Numbered from the stretch's first letter, positions 9,298 to 18,349 are shown. The stretch: 54,294 bases of DNA from CAYUWG01 sp964448285 (GCA_964448285.1 CAYUWG010000021.1:1-54294); one strand, 5' to 3'. Numbers and translations: made by a program. The notes: generated from the letters alone by a model not told the origin.

Positions 9298-9316
9298 GTG
9301 AATCACTTCACAGGAG
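9298..9316 (+). other. Vestigial third copy of the T9SS-gene leader
   Basis: GTGAATCACTTCAC followed at once by AGGAG repeats the GTGAA/TTCAC inverted repeat and Shine-Dalgarno seen before the two T9SS genes (GTGAA 4218 and 7086; TTCAC 4275 and 7099). No start codon or open frame follows. I read it as the scar of a lost third paralog, or as a duplicated leader. Confidence 0.35.
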
Positions 9317-9354
9317 AATAACCGCAACTCACACAAAAAGGCAGTAAAAACGCA

Positions 9355-9378
9355 AACAGGCCGATTGACCGGCCTGTT
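9355..9378 (-). terminator. Intrinsic terminator of tRNA-Thr
   Basis: AACAGGCCG-N6-CGGCCTGTT is a perfect 9-bp stem. On the minus strand it is followed by TTGCGTTTTT, just downstream of the tRNA 3' end. Confidence 0.75.
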
Positions 9379-9383
9379 GCTTT

Positions 9384-9459
9384 TGGAGCCATCCATCGGA
9401 CTCGAACCGACGACCTGCTCATTACGAGTGAGCTGCTCTACCAACTGAGCTAGGATGGC
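9384..9459 (-). tRNA. tRNA-Thr (anticodon CGT)
   Basis: The minus strand gives a 76-nt cloverleaf. Acceptor GCCATCC pairs with GGATGGC, the D-arm is GCTCAGTTGGTAGAGC, and the T-loop contains GGTTCGAGTCC. The anticodon stem GCTCA/TGAGC closes the loop CTCGTAA, so the anticodon is CGT, reading ACG. The 3' CCA is encoded (TCCA), unlike the tRNA-Pro in this window. Confidence 0.95.
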
Positions 9460-9530
9460 AAAGGCGAACAAACGTAGGGAGGCACGTGAAAAAATACAAA
9501 CCGCGTCACCCGTTGCTTGCATTCGATAGC

Positions 9531-9536
9531 TATATT
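9531..9536 (+). promoter_or_regulatory. -10-like box of the pab operon
   Basis: TATATT followed by tcatcgcggt and then the pabA ATG, ten bases later. The same TATATTTCATCGC string occurs before the mutT-like gene (25069). There is no Shine-Dalgarno in between, so the transcript is probably leaderless or nearly so. Confidence 0.45.
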
Positions 9537-9546
9537 TCATCGCGGT

Positions 9547-10119
9547 ATGAAGCGCCTCATCCTCATCGACAACTACGACTCCTTCACTTATAACCTTCTC
9601 CATGTGATCGCATCGCAAGGCGTCGAGGTCATCGTCCATCGAAACGATAAAATCACGATCGATGAGTTGCGGGCGCTCACACCGGACCTGCTTTGCATCT
9701 CACCCGGACCGGGCCGACCCGATGAGGCCGGAATCAGCAAGGAAGCCATTCGGAATTTCGCCGAAGAGATTCCAATACTCGGAGTGTGTCTCGGTATGCA
9801 GGCACTCAACGAAGTCTTCGGTGGTTCGACCGTTCACGCTTCGCTCCCCGTTCATGGAAAAACATCCGAGGTGCGGCATTCCGGAATCGGCATCATGTCC
9901 GGCGTTCCGACTCCATTTCGGGCGGCGCGATATCACTCGCTTTGTATCGGTGCGATCGGGAACGGCTTCGAAGTGACGGCCACGTCCGATGACGGCGTTG
10001 CGATGTGCATCCGGCACGAGCGGCTGCCTATCGCCGGTGTCCAGTTCCATCCCGAATCGTTCCTGACACAGCACGGCGATGCGGTCATCAGAAACTTCCT
10101 TGCGATGGTACGACAATGA
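9547..10119 (+). CDS. pabA: Aminodeoxychorismate synthase glutamine amidotransferase
   Basis: A 190-aa class I glutamine amidotransferase that supplies ammonia from glutamine to the chorismate-aminating partner. It begins MKRLILIDNYDSFTYNL, typical of PabA/TrpG, and has the oxyanion motif SPGPGRPDEAG. The catalytic nucleophile Cys is in LGVCLGMQAL and the His-Glu pair in VQFHPES. Sequence alone does not separate PabA from TrpG. The neighbour is a PabB rather than TrpE (see next gene) and a PabC-like gene follows, so folate p-aminobenzoate synthesis is the natural role; amphibolic use for tryptophan is possible. It ends in a 4-base ATGA overlap with pabB. Confidence 0.92.
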   Translation: MKRLILIDNYDSFTYNLLHVIASQGVEVIVHRNDKITIDELRALTPDLLCISPGPGRPDEAGISKEAIRNFAEEIPILGVCLGMQALNEVFGGSTVHASLPVHGKTSEVRHSGIGIMSGVPTPFRAARYHSLCIGAIGNGFEVTATSDDGVAMCIRHERLPIAGVQFHPESFLTQHGDAVIRNFLAMVRQ

Positions 10120-11558
10120 ACGAGCATCGCATTATCTCCGTCTGCGAAACACTGCCACGCGGAACAGCCGATCCATCATTCCTTCTAACACCCATCGAAA
10201 AAACTCTGCTCTACCGTCGCGCAGATGATGAATGCTTCCTCGATCTCTGCCGCTCTCATTCTGATGAGGCGCCTTCCTGTCTTCTTCTCAGCGGCGGGGA
10301 CACCGATGATGCGAGGTATTCATACTTCGCTCATAAGCCGTACCTAATCCTTCAGACATTTAACGCATCGACTGTACTCAAGACCTATTGGGATGAACAC
10401 CATATTGAAACATCCCCGCTGAAAGCACTCGACGACGTGTTCAATACCTTTCATCTTCGGAGACATGACGCTGAACGGGTGAGGGCATTCGGCTCCTTCA
10501 GTTATGATTTGAAAAACGAGATAGAGGAACTTCCGAGCCGCACGCGGGACGATCTCCATCTCCCTCGCGTGCTTCTCATTTTCCCGATGGAAGTCTTCGT
10601 GCATGATCGAACCGAAGGAACGATAACGCTCCACAGGATGATTCCGCGTGACCGTTTTGGAAGGCGATATCGACCCGTTGCTCTGGCCCGTGAAAAAAGC
10701 ACCATCCGGAGAAGAGAACGCGTCACGAGCAATTTCACACGCGCCGGGTACATCGATGCAATCCGAAAGATCAAGCAGCACATCGTCGATGGCGACGTCT
10801 ATCAGGTGAATCTCTCCCAGCGCTTCCACGCCCCGATGAACAGCGATCCGTTCGAACTCTGGCGAACGATGTACCGCATGAATCCGGCGCCCTACTACGC
10901 TTTCATCGATGCAGGAAACTATCACATCCTCTCAACATCGATGGAGCGTTTCCTTCGCGTAAGCAAGGGGATGATAGAATCCCGACCGATCAAGGGAACG
11001 CGCCCGCGAGGCCGAACGCAAAAAGAGGATGACGCATTGCGAAACGACCTTCTTACGAATTCCAAGGACGACGCAGAGCTATCGATGATCGTGGATCTCG
11101 TTCGAAACGACATCGGGCGAGTGTGCATGCCGGGATCCGTGACAGTCGCAGAGCACAAACGACTGGATCGCTACCAAAATGTCTTTCATCTTTCATCGAC
11201 GGTTCGTGGCGCGTTGAAAAGCGGCATCAGATTGAGCGATATCTTCCGCGCGACGTTTCCACCCGGATCGGTCACGGGCTGCCCCAAGATCAGAGCGATG
11301 GAGATCATCGATGAACTCGAGCCGCATGCGCGGCACGTTTATACCGGCGCGATCGGTTACGTCTCGCCTGAAGAAATCCACCTGAGCGTTGCAATTCGTA
11401 CGGCAATCGCAACGAAAGGACAGTGTTTGTTTTCTGCCGGCGGCGGCATCGTCTTCGACTCCGACGAGGAACGTGAGTACGACGAGACGCTCACAAAAGC
11501 GAAGACATTCTTTCAAGCGCTTTCACGCACCGCGAAAAGAGAACGGGAGGCAGTTTGA
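10116..11558 (+). CDS. pabB: Aminodeoxychorismate synthase component I
   Basis: A 480-aa chorismate-binding enzyme that turns chorismate plus ammonia into 4-amino-4-deoxychorismate. The diagnostic motif is PIKGTRPRG. PabB-type enzymes carry Lys there, while anthranilate synthase TrpE has Ala (PIAGT), so I favour PabB. Other family signatures are YQVNLSQRF, DLVRNDIGRV and GSVTGCPKIRAMEIID near the C-terminus. The start is ATG 10116, overlapping the pabA stop by 4 bases. The gene ends in an overlap with the next gene (TTGA), so the three pab genes form a tightly coupled operon. Confidence 0.92.
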   Translation: MNEHRIISVCETLPRGTADPSFLLTPIEKTLLYRRADDECFLDLCRSHSDEAPSCLLLSGGDTDDARYSYFAHKPYLILQTFNASTVLKTYWDEHHIETSPLKALDDVFNTFHLRRHDAERVRAFGSFSYDLKNEIEELPSRTRDDLHLPRVLLIFPMEVFVHDRTEGTITLHRMIPRDRFGRRYRPVALAREKSTIRRRERVTSNFTRAGYIDAIRKIKQHIVDGDVYQVNLSQRFHAPMNSDPFELWRTMYRMNPAPYYAFIDAGNYHILSTSMERFLRVSKGMIESRPIKGTRPRGRTQKEDDALRNDLLTNSKDDAELSMIVDLVRNDIGRVCMPGSVTVAEHKRLDRYQNVFHLSSTVRGALKSGIRLSDIFRATFPPGSVTGCPKIRAMEIIDELEPHARHVYTGAIGYVSPEEIHLSVAIRTAIATKGQCLFSAGGGIVFDSDEEREYDETLTKAKTFFQALSRTAKREREAV

Positions 11559-12355
11559 AGAAGATCGTTTGGTTCAACGGTGATTTCCTCGAAGAAGGCG
11601 CCGTGCGAATCACACCATCCGATCGTGGTTTTCTTTACGGAGAAGGCTGCTTCGAAACACTTCGCGCGGATGATTCCCACATTCATCATCTCGAAGAACA
11701 CATCGAACGCCTGCAAGCGGGACTTGCCACATTGTCGATTGCGATTCCGGAATTCAAATGGCAAACCGTACTTCGCCGTTTGCTTGAACTGAATGGATTG
11801 GCGAAGTCAACCGCACGTATCCGAATCGTTGCAACGCGGGGACGAGACAATGCTTCCACATTGCTCGCGAATGCGGAACCGTACAATCCGCCTGACGAAA
11901 CCGAATACCGCGAAGGATGGTCGTTGCACGTGAGTGACGTCTTCACTCCCTTTCATGCAGAGATAAAGTCGGTGAGCTATCTCAGCTACCTCCTCGTGCG
12001 CCGGCAGTGCCCACCGGGCTTCAACGATGCGATACTCATCGACCGAGATGGGAATATCGCAGAGACATCGACCGCATCATTGCTCGTCTTCTCGAATGAG
12101 CATTGGCTCTATCCCGATACACGCTTCCAACTGAACGGCATCGCGAGACACATAGCAATAGAGATCATGCGTGAGATGAACCTCGCGGTTAAGGCGACAC
12201 GAATTTCTCAGGAGGTACTTCGGCAAGCAGAAGCAGTGTGGGCATTGAACTCCCTCGTTGGCGTCCTGCCGGTCCGTCGAATCAGCGAAAACCATCTCCC
12301 ACGCTTGCATGACGAACTCGCGCGAACGATTCGTGAACGCTTATTCCTGCATTGA
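11555..12355 (+). CDS. pabC: Class IV PLP aminotransferase family, probable aminodeoxychorismate lyase
   Basis: A 266-aa fold-type IV PLP protein. It begins VWFNGDFLEEGAVRI then DRGFLYGEGCFET, as in the BCAT/DAAT/PabC family. The PLP Schiff-base lysine is in AEIKSVSYL and the phosphate-binding region in NIAETSTASL. Family members include branched-chain and D-amino-acid aminotransferases. The operon with pabA and pabB argues for the lyase that releases p-aminobenzoate and pyruvate. The start is TTG 11555, overlapping the pabB stop and preceded by GGGAGG. Confidence 0.82.
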   Translation: MKKIVWFNGDFLEEGAVRITPSDRGFLYGEGCFETLRADDSHIHHLEEHIERLQAGLATLSIAIPEFKWQTVLRRLLELNGLAKSTARIRIVATRGRDNASTLLANAEPYNPPDETEYREGWSLHVSDVFTPFHAEIKSVSYLSYLLVRRQCPPGFNDAILIDRDGNIAETSTASLLVFSNEHWLYPDTRFQLNGIARHIAIEIMREMNLAVKATRISQEVLRQAEAVWALNSLVGVLPVRRISENHLPRLHDELARTIRERLFLH

Positions 12356-12394
12356 CAGCGTGACATCGAAAGAGCCTGGATACATTCGCTGGTT

Positions 12395-12422
12395 TTGCCG
12401 GTTTTTGCCATCGGCCTATATT
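12395..12422 (+). promoter_or_regulatory. Promoter of the nuo membrane-arm operon
   Basis: TTGCCG (12395-12400), 16 bases, then TATATT (12417-12422). It lies in the 116-base gap between pabC and nuoJ, so the nuo genes can be transcribed independently of the pab operon. Confidence 0.5.
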
Positions 12423-12471
12423 CGTGGGCGTATGTTTCTGTACGCAACACAGCCTTTCGAGCGGAGCCTTC

Positions 12472-12984
12472 GTGTCCATTGAATCCATTCTCTTCTTCGT
12501 TTTGGGAATCGTCGGAATCGGTTCGGCAATCATGATGATCACCCGCGCCAATCCGGTCAACAGCGCCCTTTTCCTCGTTCTGAATTTCCTTGCACTCTCC
12601 GGGATCTACCTGACGCTTCATGCGCAATTCGTCGCGATCATTCAGGTGATCGTCTATGCGGGCGCAATCATGGTGCTTGTCCTGTTCGTCATCATGCTTC
12701 TGAACCTGCAGGACGATAAGCGACTGCGGGAATCACGCACATGGAAACAGTATCTCGGTGTGCTCTTCGGCGCAGTTCTCCTGTTGATGCTCGTTCAGGT
12801 GGTGATGACAGTGCGCGGGAGCGTTTGGAACGGGCTTTCTCCCGAATCCGAAAACATCGGCAAGGTCGAGCACATCGGGATGACGCTGTTCACGGAGTAT
12901 CTCTTCCCGTTCGAAATGACCGCAATCCTTCTTCTTGCCGCAATGGTCGGCGCCATCGTTTTAGCAAAGAAACGCTTCCCCTGA
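12472..12984 (+). CDS. nuoJ: NADH-quinone oxidoreductase subunit J
   Basis: A 170-aa polytopic inner-membrane subunit of the complex I membrane arm. It begins with the hydrophobic SIESILFFVLGIVGI and carries the conserved third-helix segment VIVYAGAIMVLVLFVIMLL typical of NuoJ/ND6. The start is probably GTG 12472 with GCGGAG 5 bases upstream; an upstream in-frame GTG at 12424 sits directly after the -10 box and is unlikely. It opens the J-K-L-M-nhaD-N cluster. The peripheral-arm genes A-I are not immediately upstream, so the complex I genes are split between at least two loci. Confidence 0.88.
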   Translation: MSIESILFFVLGIVGIGSAIMMITRANPVNSALFLVLNFLALSGIYLTLHAQFVAIIQVIVYAGAIMVLVLFVIMLLNLQDDKRLRESRTWKQYLGVLFGAVLLLMLVQVVMTVRGSVWNGLSPESENIGKVEHIGMTLFTEYLFPFEMTAILLLAAMVGAIVLAKKRFP

Positions 12985-12991
12985 CAGTCCT

Positions 12992-13294
12992 ATGATTCCG
13001 ATTCATTACTACCTCATCCTCAGCGCGATCATGTTCACCACCGGTGTCATCGGGGTGCTGACCCGCCGAAACGCGATCATCATTTTCATGTGCATCGAAC
13101 TGATGCTCAATTCCGTGAATCTCACGTTCGTCGCGTTCTCGGCATATCTCGGAAATGCAAGCGGACAGATTTTCGTCTTCTTCGTCATGGCGGTTGCCGC
13201 GGCTGAAGCTGCCGTGGGCCTTGCCATCGTGATCGCTCTGTTCCGGAACAAGCAAACGGTGAACATCAACGAGTTCAATCTTCTGAAATGGTAA
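12992..13294 (+). CDS. nuoK: NADH-quinone oxidoreductase subunit K
   Basis: A 100-aa, three-helix membrane subunit (ND4L homologue). The two buried glutamates known to matter for proton transfer in E. coli NuoK are both present at the same positions, Glu36 (MCIELMLNSVN) and Glu72 (AAEAAVGLAIV). The gene follows nuoJ by 7 bases. The length and hydropathy are exactly those expected for the family. Confidence 0.95.
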   Translation: MIPIHYYLILSAIMFTTGVIGVLTRRNAIIIFMCIELMLNSVNLTFVAFSAYLGNASGQIFVFFVMAVAAAEAAVGLAIVIALFRNKQTVNINEFNLLKW

Positions 13295-13337
13295 GCCCGT
13301 TTCCCCATTCCTTTTTGAAAACGCATTCAGTGATTCC

Positions 13338-15275
13338 ATGATTTCTTCAGTCGGTCTGATTATCCTCTTTCCGCTGCTCGGCTTTTTGATCAACGGGTTA
13401 CTCGGTCGCAAACTTCGAAACGAGAAACTCATCGGTATCATCGGCAGCGCTGCAGTCGGTATCCCGTTCGTCATCGCCGCTGCAATCTTCTTCGAACTGC
13501 TCGGCATGGAGCCGGAGTCGCGATTCGCAGTCGTTCCAATCTTCACTTGGTTAAGTGTCGGCAGTCTCAACATTTCCGTCGCATATCAGGTCGATCAATT
13601 GTCCGTCCTGATGACGCTGATCGTTACCGGCGTCGGATTCCTTATCCACGTCTATTCGATCGGCTACATGCACGGCGACAGGGGTTTCTGGCGATTCTTC
13701 GCGTACTTGAATCTCTTCATCTTCGCAATGCTGAACCTCGTTCTCGCCGACAACTACCTGCTCATGTTTCTTGGTTGGGAAGGTGTCGGCCTCTGCTCAT
13801 ATCTGCTCATCGGCTTCTGGTATGACCGGAAGTTTGCAGGCACGGGCATTACCTGGACAGGCGACGCAGGCAACAAAGCTTTCTGGGTGAATCGCATCGG
13901 CGACTTTGCTTTCATGCTCGGAATGTTTCTGATCTTCAAGGAATTCGGATCGCTCGCATTCAGTGAAGTCATGGATTCCGCAACGGGAATGACTCCGGGA
14001 AGCACGACGATGTTTTGGATCACGTTCTTGCTGTTCATCGGTGCGACGGGAAAATCCGCTCAGATACCGCTGTTCGTTTGGCTTCCCGACGCAATGGCCG
14101 GCCCGACTCCCGTCAGTGCTCTCATTCATGCTGCGACGATGGTCACCGCAGGCGTCTATATGGTGGCGCGGAACTCTATGCTCTACGCACTCGCACCGGC
14201 GACGATGGAAATCGTTGCGGTCATCGGCGCGCTCACCGCGATCGTTGCTGCGTCCATCGGTATTACACAGAACGACATCAAGAAGGTACTCGCGTACTCG
14301 ACGGTCAGCCAGTTGGGTTACATGTTTCTCGCGCTCGGTGTCGGCGCGTTCACCGCAGCTATTTTTCATGTGATGACCCATGCGTTTTTCAAAGCATGTC
14401 TCTTTCTCGGAAGCGGTTCTGTCATTCACGCGATGCATGAGGAGCAGGATATTCGCCACATGGGCGGACTGCGAAGCGTCATGCCCGTCACATTCATGAC
14501 CTTTCTGATATCGAGCTTTGCCATTGCAGGCTTCCCTCCGCTCTCGGGCTTCTTCAGTAAGGATGAGATCCTCTGGAAAGCCTTTGCCGATGGAAGCATC
14601 GCACTCTGGATCATCGGCGCGCTCGCTGCTCTCATGACGGCGTTCTACATGTTCCGCATGGTGACGCTGACCTTCATGGGAAGTCCGCGATGGAGCCACG
14701 ATAAACATCCTCACGAATCGCCTTCGACGATGACGATTCCACTCGTCATACTCGCTGCGTTAGCGATTGTCGGGGGGGTTGTCGGAGTTCCGGAAGCGCT
14801 TGGTGGCGGCAACGCAATACACCAGTGGCTGCATCCGGTCTTCGCAAATGCTGAGGCAGCGCTCGTCCATGGTCATCACTACAGTCATGCGACGGAATAT
14901 GCACTCATGGGCATCAGTGTCGTTGTCGCGGTGACCGGTTTTTATTTCGGGCGAAAAATCTTCCTCGCCGATCCTCACGCGGACAAAGCTTTCGAGGCGA
15001 AAGCCGGATTTCTCTATCGGCTGCTCGGAAACAAATACTACATCGACGAAGGATACGACGCGACCATCGTCCGGCCGCTCGTTCGCGGTTCCGAATCTCT
15101 TCTTGCGCGCTTCATCGACATGGGCATAATCGACGGATTGGTCAACGGTTTAGCACGGGCGACCGGTCTCGTCAGTTCGCTCCTTCGCTACATGCAGACG
15201 GGAGTCGTCCAGAGCTATGCCTCGATGATCGTGTTTGGAATTCTCGTCGTTCTTGGATTGATCATTTTTGGATAA
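13338..15275 (+). CDS. nuoL: NADH-quinone oxidoreductase subunit L
   Basis: A 645-aa Mrp-antiporter-like subunit at the distal end of the complex I membrane arm. The conserved Glu is in FLGWEGVGLCSYLL and the channel Lys in ATGKSAQIPLFVWLPDAM. SALIHAATMVTAGVYM carries the conserved His of this family. The last 80 residues include the long lateral region and a final membrane helix (YASMIVFGILVVLGL), so the protein is full length. The 43-base gap after nuoK is the largest within the operon. Ion specificity (H+ versus Na+) cannot be read from these motifs. Confidence 0.95.
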   Translation: MISSVGLIILFPLLGFLINGLLGRKLRNEKLIGIIGSAAVGIPFVIAAAIFFELLGMEPESRFAVVPIFTWLSVGSLNISVAYQVDQLSVLMTLIVTGVGFLIHVYSIGYMHGDRGFWRFFAYLNLFIFAMLNLVLADNYLLMFLGWEGVGLCSYLLIGFWYDRKFAGTGITWTGDAGNKAFWVNRIGDFAFMLGMFLIFKEFGSLAFSEVMDSATGMTPGSTTMFWITFLLFIGATGKSAQIPLFVWLPDAMAGPTPVSALIHAATMVTAGVYMVARNSMLYALAPATMEIVAVIGALTAIVAASIGITQNDIKKVLAYSTVSQLGYMFLALGVGAFTAAIFHVMTHAFFKACLFLGSGSVIHAMHEEQDIRHMGGLRSVMPVTFMTFLISSFAIAGFPPLSGFFSKDEILWKAFADGSIALWIIGALAALMTAFYMFRMVTLTFMGSPRWSHDKHPHESPSTMTIPLVILAALAIVGGVVGVPEALGGGNAIHQWLHPVFANAEAALVHGHHYSHATEYALMGISVVVAVTGFYFGRKIFLADPHADKAFEAKAGFLYRLLGNKYYIDEGYDATIVRPLVRGSESLLARFIDMGIIDGLVNGLARATGLVSSLLRYMQTGVVQSYASMIVFGILVVLGLIIFG

Positions 15276-15278
15276 CGT

Positions 15279-16826
15279 ATGATCCCGAATCTTCTGACGT
15301 ACCTCCTCTTTCTCCCACTCATCGGCGGGCTGATCGTTCTCTTGCTTCGTCGCAATGAATCACTCGTGAAGTGGGGCGGCGTCATCGTTTCAACGGCGGT
15401 GTTCCTCCTTTCCCTGCCGCTTTACTTCGCATACGATCCGGTGAATCCCGCAATGCAGTTCGTCGAGAAAGTGCTGTGGATACCGTCTCTGAATGCAAGC
15501 TACCACGTTGGGATCGACGGCATCTCTTTGTTGCTCGTTCTCCTCACGACGTTCATCACTCCGATCGTTCTCATATCGTCGTGGCGTTCGATTACGAAGA
15601 ACGTCCCGATGTACGTCTTCCTCATGCTGCTTCTCGAAACGGGAATGATCGGCGTGTTCGTTTCGCTCGACACGTTTCTGTTCTACGTCTTCTGGGAAGT
15701 AATCCTCATCCCGATGTACTTCATCATCGGGATCTGGGGCGGGAAAGAACGGATTTATGCCGCGCTGAAGTTTTTCATCTTCACGATGGTCGGTTCGCTT
15801 CTCATGCTTGTCGCGATCATCTGGCTCAGTTGGTATGCGAGCGCACTGCCGGGCGGAACGTTTACAACGGACCTGCTGCGCCTGATGGAAATCGCGCCGT
15901 CCATTCCTCTTGAGATGCAAAGCTGGTTGTTCGCAGCCTTCGCGCTCAGCTTCCTCATCAAGGTGCCTGCCTTCCCGGTACACACCTGGCTTCCCGATGC
16001 ACACGTGCAAGCTCCGACAGGCGGTTCCGTAATTCTTGCCGGTGTATTGCTGAAACTCGGAACGTACGGTTTGATCCGCTTCAACCTTCAGCTCTTCCCC
16101 CAAGCGTCGATCGAGTACGCCTCATTCATCTGCGTGCTCGGCATCATCGGAATCATTTATGGCGCGCTTGTCAGCATGGTGCAGAAGGACGTGAAGAAGC
16201 TCGTCGCATATTCGTCCGTGAGCCACATGGGCTTCATCCTTCTCGGCATCTTCGGCATGACGTTAGAAGGAATGCAGGGCGGTTTGATCCAGATGATCAA
16301 TCACGGTCTTTCGACGGGGGCCTTGTTCCTTATTGTCGGAATGATTTACGATAGACGCCATACGCGCATGATCGAAGACTTCGGCGGATTGGCAAAGTGC
16401 ATCCCAATTTTCTCAACGATATTTCTCATCGTTACACTTTCATCGATTGGGCTGCCGGGCTTGAATGGATTCATCGGGGAATTCCTGGTGCTCATCGGCT
16501 CGTTCAACTCCGGCGTCCTTGGTTCGCCGTGGTACGTCATCTTCGCCGCAACCGGCGTCGTTCTTTCTGCCGTCTATATGTTGTGGATGATTCAGCGCGT
16601 CGTCTTCGGCGAGATAAAGCACGATGAAAACAAAGCGTTGAAAGATCTCGACAAGCGTGAGCTTGGCCTCATGATCCCCATCATTCTGTTCATCGTGTGG
16701 ATCGGCGTATATCCTTCCACCTTCCTTTCGAAATCGGAAGCCTCCATTCAGCGGGTCGTTCAAACCACGCTATCGTCGTCGCCCGTCATGACGGCTCAGG
16801 AACCGGCTTCAACACCAGCGTACTGA
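15279..16826 (+). CDS. nuoM: NADH-quinone oxidoreductase subunit M
   Basis: A 515-aa antiporter-like membrane subunit (ND4 homologue). Diagnostic segments are HVGIDGISLLLVLL, the conserved Glu in FYVFWEVILIPMYF, the channel Lys in FLIKVPAFPVHTWLPDAH, and APTGGSVILAGVLLKLG. The start lies 3 bases after the nuoL stop. It is followed by an antiporter gene rather than directly by nuoN, which interrupts the usual L-M-N order. Confidence 0.95.
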   Translation: MIPNLLTYLLFLPLIGGLIVLLLRRNESLVKWGGVIVSTAVFLLSLPLYFAYDPVNPAMQFVEKVLWIPSLNASYHVGIDGISLLLVLLTTFITPIVLISSWRSITKNVPMYVFLMLLLETGMIGVFVSLDTFLFYVFWEVILIPMYFIIGIWGGKERIYAALKFFIFTMVGSLLMLVAIIWLSWYASALPGGTFTTDLLRLMEIAPSIPLEMQSWLFAAFALSFLIKVPAFPVHTWLPDAHVQAPTGGSVILAGVLLKLGTYGLIRFNLQLFPQASIEYASFICVLGIIGIIYGALVSMVQKDVKKLVAYSSVSHMGFILLGIFGMTLEGMQGGLIQMINHGLSTGALFLIVGMIYDRRHTRMIEDFGGLAKCIPIFSTIFLIVTLSSIGLPGLNGFIGEFLVLIGSFNSGVLGSPWYVIFAATGVVLSAVYMLWMIQRVVFGEIKHDENKALKDLDKRELGLMIPIILFIVWIGVYPSTFLSKSEASIQRVVQTTLSSSPVMTAQEPASTPAY

Positions 16827-16837
16827 ATCCTTTGAAA

Positions 16838-18328
16838 ATGCTTCGATCCATTCTGACTCGGTCATCCGGCGTCTTCGCATTCCTATGCCTGATGACGCTT
16901 CCGGCCTTTGCAAGCGGCGATGCTCACATCGTCGAGCCGGCTCCTCTCATGATCGCACCGTTCCTCATCCTTCTGCTCGCGATAGCCGTTATGCCCTTCA
17001 TCAACGGGAAATGGTGGCATCACTATTTCCCGCACGTCAGCATTGGACTCGGTCTCGTCACGGTCGTGTATTATCTCTTCTTCTTGGACAACGCCCATCG
17101 CATGCTGGAGTCGGGAATCGAGTACACGAGTTTTATCTGCTTGGTCGGATCACTTTTCGTAGTCGCCGGCGGAATCCATATCAAGTTGAAGGGCTATGCG
17201 ACTCCGTTCAAGAACGTACTCATCCTCCTGTTCGGAGCGGTGATTTCAAACATCGTCGGGACCACCGGCGCGTCGATGATTCTCATTCGTCCCTATCTGC
17301 AAAACAACAAGAGCAGGCTTCACGCTTATCATATCGTGTTCTTCATCTTCATCGTAAGCAACATCGGCGGCGCGCTCACACCGATCGGAGACCCACCGTT
17401 GTTTCTCGGTTACCTTCAGGGAATTCCTTTCTTCTGGGTGCTTGACGAAGTCTGGCATATATGGCTCCTGCAAATAGGACTTATCCTCGCTGTTTTCATT
17501 GCACTCGATTGGTATTACTACCTGAAGGTTCCAAAATCCGTAAGGGAAAAACAGCATGCAGCTTCCGACTCCACGAAGTTTCAGGGTCTGCATAACCTCG
17601 GTTTCATCGCCATCATTCTTATTGCGGTCTTCATACAGAATCCGCCGTTCGTTCGCGAAGCGATCATGATCGCGGCGGCACTCGGTTCGTATTTCACGAC
17701 GCGGGAAAGCATTCACAACGCGAATGACTTCACGTTCTTTCCTATCAAGGAAGTGGGATTTCTCTTTCTTGGATTGTTCGCGACGATGACTCCCGCGCTC
17801 GATTGGCTCGAGTTGAATGCTTCGTCACTCGGCATTCAGCACGTCGGGCAATTTTATTGGGGAACAGGAATACTCTCCTCATTTCTCGATAACGCTCCGA
17901 CCTATCTCAATTTCTTAAGCACGGAGGTAGGATTGCTCGTAACTCCGGAGATCGTGAAAGGCGTGCAGAGTGTCGTTGCATCAGGCGGGGCAACATTAGC
18001 GAACCAGCCGATGGAAGTGCAGGCGACTTATGAAACGATAGTTCGATATCACAACGACATGATCACAAGCGGATTCGTGCCGACGAGCGTCATCAACGTC
18101 AGCTACCTCATCACTTCTCATTCGAGCTACGTCGTTGCAATCAGTATCGCTGCTGTTTTTTTCGGTGCGATGACGTACATCGGCAATGCACCGAACTTCA
18201 TGGTGAAATCGATTGCCGAGCAATCCGGCGCGAAGATGCCTTCGTTCTTCGGTTTCCTTTTCAAATTTTCCATCCCCATCCTGCTGCCAATGTTCGCGCT
18301 TGTTTGGTATCTTTTCTTCCGGGGATAA
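16838..18328 (+). CDS. nhaD: NhaD-type sodium:proton antiporter within the nuo operon
   Basis: A 496-aa polytopic transporter of the ion-transporter superfamily. It starts with a cleavable-looking signal sequence (to about residue 25, PAFASG), followed by a dozen or so hydrophobic segments. Family-type motifs are GTTGASMILIRPYLQNN, SNIGGALTPIGDPPLFLGYL and FLDNAPTYLNFL. It sits between nuoM and nuoN with gaps of 11 and 21 bases, so it is co-transcribed with complex I. I recall that Rhodothermus marinus also has an nhaD homologue among its complex I genes, which supports a functional link such as converting a proton gradient to a sodium gradient. Substrate assignment rests on family resemblance; a related carboxylate or arsenite transporter cannot be fully excluded. 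Confidence 0.8.
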   Translation: MLRSILTRSSGVFAFLCLMTLPAFASGDAHIVEPAPLMIAPFLILLLAIAVMPFINGKWWHHYFPHVSIGLGLVTVVYYLFFLDNAHRMLESGIEYTSFICLVGSLFVVAGGIHIKLKGYATPFKNVLILLFGAVISNIVGTTGASMILIRPYLQNNKSRLHAYHIVFFIFIVSNIGGALTPIGDPPLFLGYLQGIPFFWVLDEVWHIWLLQIGLILAVFIALDWYYYLKVPKSVREKQHAASDSTKFQGLHNLGFIAIILIAVFIQNPPFVREAIMIAAALGSYFTTRESIHNANDFTFFPIKEVGFLFLGLFATMTPALDWLELNASSLGIQHVGQFYWGTGILSSFLDNAPTYLNFLSTEVGLLVTPEIVKGVQSVVASGGATLANQPMEVQATYETIVRYHNDMITSGFVPTSVINVSYLITSHSSYVVAISIAAVFFGAMTYIGNAPNFMVKSIAEQSGAKMPSFFGFLFKFSIPILLPMFALVWYLFFRG

Positions 18329-18349
18329 ATCACAGAGCCGTTTACGTCT

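Noticed and set aside
9547..11558. trpG/trpE (anthranilate synthase) instead of pabA/pabB
   Set aside because: The large subunit has PIKGT, the PabB-type Lys, where TrpE has PIAGT, and the third gene is a PabC-like enzyme. No tryptophan genes are nearby.
13797..14714. 305-aa open frame on the minus strand opposite nuoL
   Set aside because: It is an antisense shadow of a conserved membrane-protein gene. It is rich in His, Arg and Glu, as reverse reads of such genes are, and has no domain.
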